Of a stretch of DNA of 64,000 nucleotides, positions 37,184 to 49,500 are shown one piece after another. The notes beneath the pieces are model-generated. The model was not told where the DNA came from, searched no databases, and saw only the letters and a list, made by a program, of their open reading frames with translations. How positions within the stretch are numbered: position 1 is the first letter of the stretch; every line of letters begins with the position of its first letter. Made by a program: the position numbers and the translations under genes. The stretch is from Sipunculus nudus (Eukaryota > Annelida > Sipuncula > Golfingiida > Sipunculidae), in contig CM049311.1 of the NCBI GenBank assembly GCA_026874595.1, positions 17,879,676-17,943,675 on the forward strand, given 5' to 3'.

Positions 37184-39769
37184 ATAACGAAAAGGCCTAA
37201 AATAGGGTTCATGCTTTGCATATATAGTGTATACATCTTCGATTGTTTGTGTGTTTGCCTTATAAAAAAATCATGTGTGTTGTTTGTTCCACGGTATTTT
37301 GATAGTTGCAAAAAGGAAAAACTGAACAAATGTTTGAAATGTCCAGTTTTCCAAGTGCGGGAAAATATTATTTTATCCTTGCTGTTTGTCTGTGTACATA
37401 AAAATAAGAATGAACAATCACTGAGCCTGACATCCGGTAGATAAATTAGATTTAGTCCCTGTCAAGTGTCACGCAGATACATAGAGATGTTGGGTGGGGG
37501 GGTATATATCCTCCCACTTTTTAACGGGGGGGGGGGGGGTTAATGTAATCATTCTTCAGCCCCGATATTCATGAGAATAATATTTACATATACGAATTGA
37601 AATATATTAATAATTAGAATTAAAGATTTTAGTTCCATTTCTGAGTTAACTATGAACTTTTATATCTAAAACTGGTTTAGAATTAACATACAGTATACTA
37701 TAAACATAATAACTTATTTCTTAACACCTTGTACTTAATTGTAATGTATTTTAAATGTGTCACAGAGGGAAAAAGTTGTCCCAACTTTGATTACCCTCCC
37801 ACGCCTCCGAGTCATCCCCCCACCTTTGATGATCAATTGACGCCACTGTGCAGATGAAAATAACAGTAAAATCAAGAAAATGTTTCACATGATCCGTATT
37901 TTTCTTTTGACTTAATTGCACTTTTGTGAAGGATATCTCTTACTGTGATCATTTTTATGCAGTCTTTGAACTTCAACACAGAAGCTCTTTCAAACGGGGC
38001 TAACATAACGTCCTATGAATTCAAGAGATTTCTACTTAACTTTTCTGATTAATGACATATAAAGACACACCTTTATACATTTACACACTATATACAGATA
38101 AGACTATATGAAAAAAAAATATCATTAAAGGTACCTATTCACCTGCTTTTGGAGAAGAATTTATGTTATTTCCCCTTTAAACACGGGAGCCTCTACACAC
38201 CGAACAATTCAGTAAATGTAAATTGTGCAGTATTATCAAGATCATTTCTGTTTAATTGTAAACGTTTTCATTCATTTTTGTACAGAAAGTCGCCATTTTC
38301 TTCCGTGTGTCTTTCTTTCTCCGCCTGATCATCTTTATAAAGCTAGAATTTCACATACCAGACTCTAAAAGTTGAGGTTATTGATATAGTTAACGCTATT
38401 TTGATAAAAAAAAAATAGGCTGGTATAAGCGACAAAAATTGACTGGATAACTCGTATACATATGGCTGGGTTAAACTAGGCGCACACTAAATCATTTTTC
38501 ACAAAAGCTATATTGACAACAGAAATGCAGATGCAAGTTCTGGGTGAGAAAATACGCTCCCAGTTTTACCTAAATCACTGTATCGGCCGGTCTTACAATA
38601 ATCACGCAACTAAGAAGTCCGATGTATATGCAATGAAGTCGTTTTTTTATTAAATGTTTTATTATGCAATTATGTTAAACTGAGACATATTAATAGAGTA
38701 TTCTTGGTTTTTACTCCGTTCTTACTTTAGGAATCAAAATGAATTTGGCCATGTAAAATTACACTGGTTTCACAACATAGACCCCTGCTTAACTTAGTCA
38801 CATGCGGGACACAACAGTTCAACATGCCTGCAGGCTTGTTGTCGCAACCACAACAAACTAACATATATTCTAACATAAAGAATGCGTGAGGCCAACCAGA
38901 CATCTGCATGTAACAATTACAACCATAATGTGTATTATTATCTGAAATATCGGGAACGATTTTTAAGGTTTCTGTACACAACATGTGAGTAGCAGTTATG
39001 GGAAGGTACCAACTGTTCCCGGGATTTGGTACTTGGTTCAATATTATGAAGATTGTGGGAACGCTTCGTCTGGTATTTTAATTCATTGATAATTTCATAC
39101 AGATGTTCATAAAATTGCAAAATTACTATTTAATCTAAACTTGACTATAATTTCTGCTGCGGCATAAGCCCATATATTAACGTTAATGGTGACATGATGG
39201 ATGCACAATTCTGTGACATAGGGAACCACGCTGGACAGTGTGTTTGGAAAAGGAAAGTCATAAGTTTTCACTGATGAAAACAGGCATTTTTGGAGTGAGT
39301 GGCCGAATAAGCAACAAAGGAAACTTATTCCTAAGTATTAATTCTAGTATGTATTTAGTTGGTAAGAAATATGATTGTTATATTTAAATGTTAAAAACAT
39401 GCTTAAGCATGAAGTTAAAAAAAAAAGAAAACTGCAAATACCGAATGAGACAGACTGAAATATCTGAACTGACTAAAATATAATATAATTTAGGCAGTCA
39501 GTGAAGCTGATGAAGACCCTAAAGAAATTTTTGGTAACAAGATCCTTAATAAAGTAAATGGTAAATCTATGAAATCTGGTATCAGTTGTTCCGAAATATG
39601 TAAGGATTCACGTTAAATTGGGATACAACTATGTGGAACTTTTAAAGATGTTAAACGAGCCCAGCCTCCCTGTGGTGCTGGAACGTCACTTACCGGCGAC
39701 AGCAGCTGCTGTGATGGACAGACAGACCAGGAGATACCCGGTCAGCAACAGCAGTCGTCGCATCCCCAT
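32568..39769 (-). CDS. Secreted FG-GAP/VCBS-repeat protein with HEVAH zinc-peptidase-like motif
   Basis: Two coding exons. 39694-39769 gives 25 residues, a clear signal peptide (Arg-Arg, Leu-rich core, Ala-rich end), then donor G|GTAAGT. 32568-34696 opens after TTTGGCAG. Phases match (1 + 2 bases), giving 734 aa with no internal stop. Residues ~30-310 hold five DxNxDG- or DxDGDG-type calcium loops (59-67, 116-124, 166-174, 220-228, 277-285) spaced 50-58 residues apart, as in FG-GAP/VCBS beta-propeller blades. Residues ~310-520 look helical. HEVAH at 525-529 sits in a hydrophobic helix (FVVALAHEVAHNELDQ) and could bind zinc. Glu626 in SPQEAFATLANLYF is a possible third ligand, unproven. No membrane anchor follows. 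The architecture suggests an extracellular calcium-stabilised binding propeller joined to a peptidase-like domain. I do not recognise a named family. An in-frame ATG at 34769 would skip the signal peptide and is less likely. Confidence 0.88.
34803..34990. repeat. GGGGCGGATCCA-type repeat in FG-GAP gene intron
   Basis: It starts TCAGGGGCGGATCCAAGAAA, as at 5253 and 21112. It contains two GGACTAATGACA/GGACATTAGG-type motifs and ends in a poly-G run near 34940-34955. Partial copy of the family; the right terminus is unclear. Confidence 0.55.
35778..35841. repeat. Compound (TG)n(AG)n microsatellite
   Basis: About 11 TG units followed by about 20 AG units, in the intron of the FG-GAP gene. Confidence 0.95.
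36131..36192. repeat. (TA)n microsatellite
   Basis: About 30 uninterrupted TA units in the intron of the FG-GAP gene. Confidence 0.95.
36446..36520 (-). repeat. tRNA-like SINE head (minus)
   Basis: On the minus strand an A-box, TAGCTCACTGGTAGAGC (36509-36493), is followed 25 bases later by a B-box, GAGTTCAATTCCC (36467-36455), with tRNA-like spacing. The 5' and 3' ends do not pair into an acceptor stem, so this is a tRNA-derived sequence, probably a SINE head, not a working tRNA gene. Confidence 0.6.
36625..36705 (+). repeat. tRNA-like SINE head (plus)
   Basis: A plus-strand B-box-like AAGTTCGATTCCGA (36680-36693) is preceded by a weaker A-box-like TGGTGATCTGTAGTATATAG. It lies on the opposite strand from the tRNA-like unit at 36446-36520, with TGACGTCA-type repeats between them (36556-36600). 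Confidence 0.45.
37141..37181. repeat. (TA)n microsatellite
   Basis: Uninterrupted TA tract of about 40 bases. Confidence 0.95.
37470..37850. mobile_element. GGCGTCAATTT-end nonautonomous element, copy 1
   Basis: The right end, CAATTGACGCCACTGTG, matches the ends at 53.5 and 57.6 kb. The interior, with GGGG runs, TAATGTAATCATT, GAAATATATTAA and TTAGTTCCATTTC, aligns with the copy at 57.2-57.7 kb in order. The left terminus is worn. Non-coding. Confidence 0.65.
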
Positions 39770-39797
39770 CCCCGGTGTTGAGAAGATTACGCAATCC
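39694..39797 (-). other. Exon with 5' UTR and signal-peptide start
   Basis: The acceptor GATTGCTGTTTCTTCTGATGCAG ends at 39798; 28 noncoding bases precede the ATG at 39769. The strong acceptor upstream of the start codon implies at least one further noncoding exon upstream, probably at 43491. Confidence 0.6.
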
Positions 39798-41392
39798 CTG
39801 CATCAGAAGAAACAGCAATCAGAGAAAGTCCTGCAGTTCTTGTATACCGGATACAGATGTAATGCATGGTAGACACCGTAAATACAATATACCCATGTCT
39901 AGAGAGCCAAGACATAACTAAATATACCGTACAGTACATCCACCCGGGCAGTATTACCATTAAATGGAGTACGGTTAAACTCTAACTTAAGGAGGGCCGG
40001 GGGTCTGGTAGAAGATACGAGGAAAAGGGCAAGAAATGGTGCTTTATAACCCTTCTCCATCACTACCATGGCGGTGATAATTGAGCCGGAGTTAGCGTTT
40101 CCTGGGAGGCCGGGGTAGCTCTTATCGGAAGGAAATATGGGTTTGGTACCGCAGGTATAGGTACATAAGAAGTGGCTCTGCCGCCCAGCAAGGTAATGCA
40201 ACAGTGATACAAGAAAAGTTACAAGCCGGAGGGTCGAAAAAGTACAATCTTTTAGCAAGCCGCGTCCAGTGGTAGTTCTATCTACAACTTTGTCAGCGAG
40301 CACTCAAGCTGCAACGTCCTATCAACGACTCTTTCTTTCTTTTCAGCAGAAAGGATGCATATAAACTAAAGGAATGCACTGAATATTTAGATGAGCGGAC
40401 CGGCGTGCTAAATGGACTTGCACGGAGTAACAGCATCTTTCAGCGAACGCTTCGGACTGAAAAACCGCGATGTCATCGTGTTTTTGCTAAAACAGGATGT
40501 CTCCAAGGAGGGCTTGTACGAATGACACGACTTGCAATAAAGTCTCATAAAACGCTCAATTTGATGGTTTTAGTTGGGTGGGAAGTGGGAAATGTGCAAA
40601 TGATGTTAAAACTGGAAATTATGGCATTAACGCCCATCAGTACAAAAAAATAGAAAACAAATATTCGGGATACCTAACTCGCTCATATTTTTAAGATGCT
40701 AATACATGTCCAGCTGAATTTTTTTTCCTGTGTTTTAAAGGATCATAAATAATCATGTATGTGATCATATAGTTGTATTTTTGTACTGAAATTTGTTTTC
40801 AATATAATCATGGATGCTTCTGTTCATCTTTAGGTGCCTTTAATTAGCTGATCTGTACCTCAAAATAAAATAAATTTGCTTGGTGCATTTTGTTTTCAGG
40901 TCCAGAAAACTGAGCCATTGCTTTACATATTCTAATGGTATTTAAATATACGCTCATTTTTTTCTGTTTGTACCTTTTTCGACGTATAATATGTACATAG
41001 AGCGTATACACGAACTCACATATTAACATCATATTAAATTAAGCACAGAGTGAAGCTGTCAGACATGACAGAAGCACAATGTTCGAAAAATGACAATTCA
41101 GCTGCAATTATAGCGATGGATAAATAAACCAAACTGGTACAAGTTGTCGAATTTCATCAGAGAAAGAAAAATAAAATGTTTGATTTATTGCTGATGTTTT
41201 CAAAATGAAAGCAGTAGTCAGTCAAATTGTTCATTAACACCCCTTATTAGACCGGCCAGACGTTGGTGATAGGAATTTTTACCAAAATATTTAATATAAA
41301 TCATTCCTGCATCGATGGACGTAACTAAATCCGGTTCACATGCTAACAAAGCCGAACAAGCATGGCATTACGAGAATTAGTTATATGATTTT

Positions 41393-41406
41393 CCGCCAGA
41401 TGGCAG
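41393..41406 (+). promoter_or_regulatory. CTCF-consensus-like site
   Basis: CCGCCAGATGGCAG fits the core CCNCNAGRKGGCRS at every position. A single match by eye in 64 kb is weak evidence of binding. Confidence 0.25.
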
Positions 41407-42782
41407 CACCTCTCCTAAGTTTTGCCATACAGCCACACTAAAAGCTTTTCGACAGGGCCAGTTTAAATTTCAATAAATACTCGTCAGGTGACACACATGC
41501 GAAGTAATACAGACACACTTATCAAAATCACCAATACATCTGTTTCTCCTTACTAAACTAAGTTTCCTCGGAGGTCCGGAGCGCCAGTGATTGTCCCAGG
41601 AAATGCCAACGTGCCTGGGATTCAAATAAAATTGAGGGCTCAGAGAGGAAGCGGTTTTTGTACTTGAGAACATGCTTCTCTATTCATCATGAATGTGTGC
41701 AAAGGAACAAACTGTCTCCACTGATATAAGTATTCACGTTTACCCGTTTGTTGTAAAAAGGGATATATAGTAATAATACCAGCTTGGGTCATAACGTATT
41801 GTCGGTCATATATATTATTATTCTCTAAAGGGATACTGAGGTATTATACCATAATACGCCTTTGGCCGAAGTGTTTATGACCTTTGCCGTATATTAACAA
41901 TAAGTGACATAATCTTTCAAAAACATTTGCGTTGAAAATACGTATAAGTTCAAACTATATTTAAATTTGGAAATGGAACATTAAGACCAGTTTTTGTGAT
42001 GCTTGTAAACCACTTGGTAAACTTTACTGGTTTACTGGTTAAGGTTAATAAAGGGATTTTAAAATATGATTTATTATAAAATTCATGTCTGTCTGTCGCC
42101 TTGCCTGCCTCTCTCATATCATACACTTTGAACTATCGACACCCGTAAAGATGTGCAAGTGCTGATAGGTATGACCTCTTGTATTAAGGAAAAACCGCAT
42201 GATGCCTCTTTCATATACGAATATTTTGAGTACTATAGATACACTATCATCATTTGTCCCATTTTTCATTTCTTTTGTTACCGGGTATGTCCCGCGTCTT
42301 AGGTATATGTGAAGACACGAAGAGAGTTCACAAGTCCCTCATCACATAAACTCCCGACAAGCGTCTCCTGTCAAGCGGGGATGTCAACAAGGCTCAGTAA
42401 AGGCCCCCGTGTGACATATGATATTGCTGTCGCCTGTCCCTGCACACTTTTTTTATACACGGTGCAGGGGGGAAATCAAGCTCAGCTCGTTTTTACTGAG
42501 CCACCCTACTTGTGCCCCAATATCCCACGGATAGTGTATGAATATCAGGCCACACTGTTAACTATATATGCGGCTCATCTTAACAATAATAAGGCCAGTA
42601 GCTGGCAGACTATAGTATACAGCATAGCTTAAACGTCTTAAACCTTTTTGGGTCACATATGTCTCTCATGTGTCTGCCATGTGGTGTATCTATTGTAAAA
42701 AAAAAATAATTAGGACATGCTAAAAGTCTAGTTTTATGGTGTTTCATCTCATCTATATAAAAAAATATCCGCATACGATAAA

Positions 42783-42822
<40 letters not shown>
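42783..42822. repeat. (TC)n(TA)n microsatellite
   Basis: CTCTCTCTCTC directly followed by TA repeats. Confidence 0.9.
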
Positions 42823-42835
42823 CAGCTTATTCCCG

Positions 42836-42925
42836 AGGGTTTCATATTGGCGAATTCATCCCATTCGCTAATATCGCGAAAATAAAATCCTCACGAACAA
42901 AAAGGCAACCACAGTATTTATTTTC
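42836..42925. repeat. Dispersed repeat family B, copy 2
   Basis: CATATTGGCGAATTCATCCC, CGCTAATATCGCGAAAATAA and ATCCTCACGAACAAAA resemble 24905-24990. Short interspersed element with CGCGAA motifs. Confidence 0.45.
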
Positions 42926-43490
42926 CAACCCCGGAATCTCAGGCTTCAGTTAAATATAAACATCTAATACGGTTCCATAATTTTAGATGAGTTGAATTAC
43001 TTTATCATTAAGATAATTAAGAGCCTGTCAACAGCAAATTAAAATATAACCTTTCTTTATCACACGGCTTTACATTTTTACATATATGTACTTTACTATT
43101 CATGATGTTTATGAGACTAATATGGGAAAATGTAGAAAAAAAAAATTTGCTAAATATATACACAATCAGGTAATTTGCAAAAGTGTCTTTGGCGCCAAAA
43201 CTAACGTAACGTGATTTGCAGTTTTTAATTCAAGACACGCGAGCACTAGCAATAGATAAAGCAGGCGAGAACCAGAGAACATCGTAAGACATTCCCAGAT
43301 GTCGCGGTTTCTTGTTTTCGACGTAATAGGTTTTTCTTACCTAAAACGTCCTCAGTGACACTAATTAATCTTGTGGCGAGTGTTGACAGCAAAGTCTGCT
43401 GGAGCACACCTTTCATCTGCATTGCACCTCATTTTTCTTGGTCTATAGAGTATCAGAAAGAAAACAAACAGAGACAAATAACAGACTCAC

Positions 43491-43545
43491 CTGCAAAAAG
43501 CGGCTAAACGAAGAAACAGATCAGTTCTTCTGAAAGCTTGGCAGC
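43491..43545 (-). other. Probable noncoding first exon of the FG-GAP gene
   Basis: The minus strand has a textbook donor GCAG|GTGAGT at 43490/43491, and a TATA-like element about 30 bases upstream of the assumed start. No ATG-initiated frame leads into a coding exon. Joining to the acceptor at 39798 would give a spliced 5' UTR. The exact transcription start is inferred from the TATA position. Confidence 0.4.
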
Positions 43546-43570
43546 GCTGTCCTGTCAGTTTTCCGTCCTG

Positions 43571-43580
43571 TTATATACAA
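43571..43580 (-). promoter_or_regulatory. Candidate TATA box
   Basis: TTGTATATAA on the minus strand. It lies about 80 bases upstream of the GTGAGT donor at 43490, so transcription would start near 43545. It would serve the FG-GAP gene. Confidence 0.35.
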
Positions 43581-46479
43581 CCGTCTCGGCATCCCGCATT
43601 CTTTCATATTAAATTATCCAATCTCGATAAACCTTGGTGATAATCCATTAAATGACGTCCACTCACTTAATTAAAAACAATTCCACATCCCCGTGAGATT
43701 CGGCCATGCCGCGGCCCCGATCTCAGCTGCCACGCTATGGCCACACATATGACACTAGCTTGATAACACAACGTAATGAACGCCTGGTCCGCAGGGGTAC
43801 CCGTAGTCCCGGTAACATCTGGACAAAATATGAAGCCTTATTTTGATTGAAAGTAGATCACTGCATTTTCTAAAACAGAGCCCCGGCGCTGTACAGGGGA
43901 TAAATGGCCAATACATGTACCGTAGCGGTAACATATGGTTTTATTTAGGCTGCATGTTCCACGCAGCCAAGTTTAGGATTTCACTCAAAGCTCCCCATTG
44001 CTGGAGATCCTCCCAGTGTAGCAGCAGCCAGCACTGCCTGCATTCTAAAGTTTGGAGAAGTTATTTGCTCTGCTTCCAGCGTATAAAAATTAAAGAAATC
44101 ACGATTGGGGTTACCATAACCCCTTTATGTAAGCAAATATGATGGACACCTACGTTTGACAGTGCTGTTCTATGTGCTGCTCGATCTGGCTTCATCAGCA
44201 ACAAGTGTGTCTTTATATTAAAGATCATCAAAGCACACCTCACATAGGCCACTCAAAGTATTACGCTCTTTTAGTTATATGCGCACTGTCATGAAAAATA
44301 TACACCGAATCGCAGTATAATGTGAAATTATTTTTAAAGGTATATTTTAGATAATCGATTCAAGATTTCGTTGAGACGAACAAACATAAATTATATAACA
44401 TCATGGTCATCATTTATTTATTTTGTCATCATGAACATCATTTATTTTCAATGCTATAAGTAAATGTTTATAATCTCTCAAATATACAAATGTACGCACA
44501 CAAACACACGCACACACAGAAACATATCTTATTGCATTTCGCACCTCTTTGTAAAAATGTATGTATAATGAGTATTGTAGGTGTAATGTGACTTATGATA
44601 TTATAAAACAAAACTGTATAAGAAACTAAATAACAATATTTGAAAAAAAAAAGAATCTGAGAAACACTGTGAGTGCATTCCGTCCCAAATTTTTATTTTC
44701 CTACAGGTATATCCTTGTGACGTGTTAACAACAGATCGGATACTCGTTTTCGGTTATAATATATGACATATGATCATGTGACGCAATGTGTTATTATTAT
44801 GCTTATTCTTCTTCTTCTTCTTCTTCTTATTATTATTATTATATAAAGTCTCATCTCTGACATATATGGTTTCTTTAACGAGGGGTTATTTCCCTCTAAA
44901 TATGAACAGACAACAATCCTTTTTCTTTTATAAATTATGCAAACAATCTGCGACGTTTATTTTATTCTGCTTATACAAAAAAATAAACTTAAAATTAAAC
45001 ATAACACTTTTTTATACTTATAACTTGTTTGTTTACAAGATAGGAGAAAGATTTATAATTTGGTTTCAGCTTCAAGGACATATCTATATATCATTGGTCG
45101 TTTTTTACTGGAGGGTAATTCGACGAAGGCTTGACATTACTTCATCTGAAAGCTAGTTTTCATTCGTTTGGTTCATTTTCCTCTTTCGGTAAGTAAAGTG
45201 CGAAGAGCCGATTAAGCTTCAAGTAAAAAAAAAAAAAAAAAAAGGGGGGGGGGGGGGGAAGGAGCGCAATCTGATCCAAAGCTGAGGCTGCTTAAATAAC
45301 TGTGTTATAAAAATATATAACGACTCTCATAGTGTTTGCCTTGATCTTTGGCCTATGACCTTTGGAAATCGCCCGAATGGATAATAGCCGTGGGTGTGCA
45401 TCCTTGCAGGGCACACTTTTATTTTCTTAGGATTTCCGTCGTCTGGGCGAGCAAGCACAATGGGGGCCGTGTTTGGAGCGTTTTTGGTCTGTTTCGTCTG
45501 TGGGCACCGTCGCACAACTTTTCGGTCACACCACAAAGGGCAAAGGACTCACGCAGTTATTGCGCCGGTTGAAACCGGAGAATGAAGCAATTTTCTTTGC
45601 GGCAAATGGCGGTAACACAACGTGCTATATATTTACAGCTGAGCATCTATATCTGTCTGTCGTGGTTTAATGTCCTCCCAGGCCAGTGACACGCCTCTGC
45701 TTTTCTAGCCGACATCTATTATGGGCACTCGATTGTTTTAAAACGACAAAGGGTCACAGCGTTATGTTATGACATCTGAGATGCAGGAACAGATGGTTTG
45801 AACACGCTAACCGGCCGTGGGGGTGGGAATCCGTGCTTGGAACACCGGGTACAAGCTTGTCATTTACTTGCTTCACGATTCCTAAGTTCATTCTTCAGGA
45901 TGGTTTACATTTCTTTCTAAAACACGTTTATTCAAATTTTAAACATATTTATGTAAATCCGATTGGTTTAAGATGTTGGGTTTGGGGCTTAAAGCTGTTA
46001 TCTATAATGCAAATATTATCTGAAGCAGCGATTCATTCATTCATTCATTCATTCATTCTCTCATTTGTTCGTATATTCATGAATTCAATCATTCGCTCTC
46101 TCATGGATACATACGCATACAAAAGATTGCCGACTATGATGTCCTTTTAGTATTCTAGATGGTCTATATATATATATATAAGCTTTTGTTTGATAAACTA
46201 CTTTTCCATTATATTTAATAAAATGTGTAATTGTACAGCCATGCTTACACTGTTTCATGTTTACGTACAAAAGTATTTTCTTATAAACACGGGTTAAAAT
46301 ACACAATGCAGCATCTGCCAGTCAGATGTAAACCATGTGTCCAACATTACCTTATTGCCCATGTAATAACACATGTATGTAAATTGTTATAACGTTTCCT
46401 TGATCGTGTCCCCGCGATGTCCGTACCTTCCGCGTCGGCTTCAGATCCATAAATAAGTGAAAATATTAATGTGTTGTAC

Positions 46480-46483
<4 letters not shown>

Positions 46484-46525
<42 letters not shown>
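46484..46525. repeat. (AG)n microsatellite
   Basis: About 21 AG units. Confidence 0.95.
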
Positions 46526-46527
<2 letters not shown>

Positions 46528-49500
46528 TGTAGAGCTCGGTAGAAAATATTCTCCCCACCAATGGTATGTTTATTTAGAAAAAAAAACAGTATTCAAACAA
46601 TACTAGCATTCCACAACAATGAGGTTATATGCATTTCACCAATGTTCTGATGAACACACACACACACTCCCTGATCTTTATAGGTCAAGCAAACGTATTC
46701 CAAATCTCATTATATTATCATATAACATAATTGCCTATGAAAAAAATATTAATATAGATTTTCCATAAAATAAGCCCAATTCCTGGAGGAAACACATTTT
46801 TTCTGTCTATTTTTCCACTAAAAACATGAGGTTGTGTGATTTGTTCAAAAACTATTGGCACATCTATGAGCACTGTCAACTCGGCAGTGACGTCACACAC
46901 TGGGAAATCAATCCCCTGTTACTAAAAATTCTAGATCTCAGTAAAAGCACAGTATTTCTGCCTCTGTCAGTCCTAAATTTTCAGCAGAGAATAAAACCCA
47001 CATGCATTACTATCTCTGAGCTGTTGATAAAATTCATTCCATGATGTCACATGTGTACCAGCCAATCAATTCAGGACAAATTTAGTCTGGGATCTGGATG
47101 AAATCCTCCCTACACACACCAAACGCACATGGAATAGGTTTACTTAACCTATACAAACACTGTTCACTTAATTCAATAGAATACTTCACACTGTCCTTTA
47201 TTGTTTGGTATGTAGGAAATGAGCGTAGAAATTATAATTTAAAAATATCTAATTACAGATGAACAGCAAAAAATATGTAGACTGTGTGATACATGAGTGT
47301 CTGTGAGGTTGCATGTCCTTCTCAAGCAAACTTCGTCCCTTTCTGTCTCTTCCTGACAGGCTGTGTGTGCGTTCCATCTACCTACACTGTTGCCTATATT
47401 TATATTCTTAGATGACGTGGCCCGAATGTTCGGGACCTCTCAACCCGAATTTTTTTTCCATCGGTGGCGATTTCATTCACTTTGTTTGTAAACCATTCAT
47501 CACGTTCGTGTCCGTGCACAACAAACATTGTCATCTATCGACTTAACAAGCAGTGCTTGTTTTCAAACCACATACCATTCAATTTGAGCATGACACCCGC
47601 ACACTAAGATTTATATTGTTTTATAAGATTAAGATTAATCTGCTTGAAATTTGTTGTTTGTTATATTATTAAAGCGAAACAAGCCATTGTACAATAAATT
47701 TTCACAGTATGTCATACATGTGTTTCAGCTCAGTTATTTCAAGCTTTTTGTAAAGGAATAACATAGCTTTCTCGCAAAGGCAGTTCAATCTGTATTTGAC
47801 AGAGCGGGACATTTTTTTTTAGATAGGCCGCGTGCCCAGACAGGGTTAATGGTTGTTGCATGGAGAAGAACCGAATATACATATAGCTGTATATAACATT
47901 CACGAACAGAGTTGTTTTAACAATTATGCGGATTTTATTTTTAGAAACTTGTCCAAACTTTTAGTCATATAAATTATTTGGACTATTAAAGGAAAATATA
48001 TATTTTTTACCTTCTTGCTTACCATGGTAAAGGAACAATCCTGGAATGAGGATCACATATCTATTTAGATATTCTAGATTATACCTTCCTAGACAAGAGT
48101 CCATAAATGAAAGTGTATCGGACATAATTCTTACACAAGCTGTGAAATATACTGTAGTATATCGGATATACAATTAGATAAATTCAAGCAGATCTTAGAC
48201 TGAAATTATAATGCTGTACGAACATTATTAACAAGCTATCGTACGGGATTCGCGAAGGAAATATTCGGTTTTGCAAAGTTAGATCGGTTACGCAACGCAG
48301 ATTCTGCGTTACTCAAACTGGTTACGTGACAACGTGGTTAAAACTAGTGATAACGGGTTAATTTATTACGTGTTACTTTTAAACTGGTGATGGCAATATG
48401 GAGCATTTTCTTGGTGGTCACGAAATATTTAGGGAATTGTCATGGAGATTTGCCTAGATAAAATGGGACCCTTATAATAAACTTCTTTATTTATACGCAT
48501 GTCTGTATGCAAATACAATAACGTCTGATCTACAGTTGCTGTCATTGTACCAATAATAAGAGAAAGTCTCCCGTGGTTACATGTATATGTCAGACATTCC
48601 TGTGTAAATCAGTAAACGAAATGTACTCCGGGAGCATTTAATCTACTGAACCCAGGATTACGTATATGAATTAGCCTATTAGTAACTGCCGGATATGTTT
48701 AGACCGGGCTGGATGTCTTGCTGAAGAAGAACGCGTGGCTGATTGACGGGCTGCAGGGCTTCACGAGACAGACACAATGCAGTCCAGATGACAACCCTGC
48801 AGCACTGCTGACCTGGAGCAGCCTCTGTCCTGGCTGTGATCTAATACTGTAATACAAAGACAGACATTTATAAAATAAATACATACCTACACCCACGCTC
48901 AGATCTAGACAAAATATATGATGTTACGTTTTATTCGTTTGTTTACTCTTTGGCGGTCTCATGTAAGGCTGACACGAATATATTTGTATATCTGATCATA
49001 ATATACACATACATACAATCCAACGTTTGTATGCTTATTATATACGAGGAATCACATTTAGTTTGTTCAGCATTTTTATTTCTTATAAGAATGGTTTTAG
49101 ATGGAAGGATATAAAATTATATTCCTGTTAAGCAATGAATGCTTCGATAAATGTAGGCCCGAATATGTCTTATTTTCGGGTACATTTCAACTCGATACAA
49201 TTGATATGAAGGAGGCAGACTTTCTGCTTTCACAAGCATTGGCATATCAAGTCAGAGGGAAAAGCCTGGATAGTTTTTATTTGTAGAATATAAGAAACAC
49301 GGCATCGTTAAGAACGCGTGCACTTTAAAGTCTGGGAAAGTTGGTCAACAACCACATGTGTATTAAACTCACCGCCGTAACATAAAATATTATAAACAGG
49401 CACGTAACCACAACAGGAGCCTGGACCACAAAACTTATACTTTATGATAAACGCTTTAGCAAATCTGTCAGCTGTTATTCCACATCATTTCCCCATTTCC

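Noticed and set aside
39899-40303. 134-codon minus-strand frame upstream of the signal-peptide exon
   Set aside because: No motif, no splice sites in phase with neighbours, and composition not typical of a protein.
45348-45593. Overlapping plus-strand frames in a GC-richer patch
   Set aside because: Three frames are open at once with no conserved features or splice signals; treated as chance.
46826-47044. 72-codon plus-strand frame
   Set aside because: No recognisable motif or flanking splice signals.
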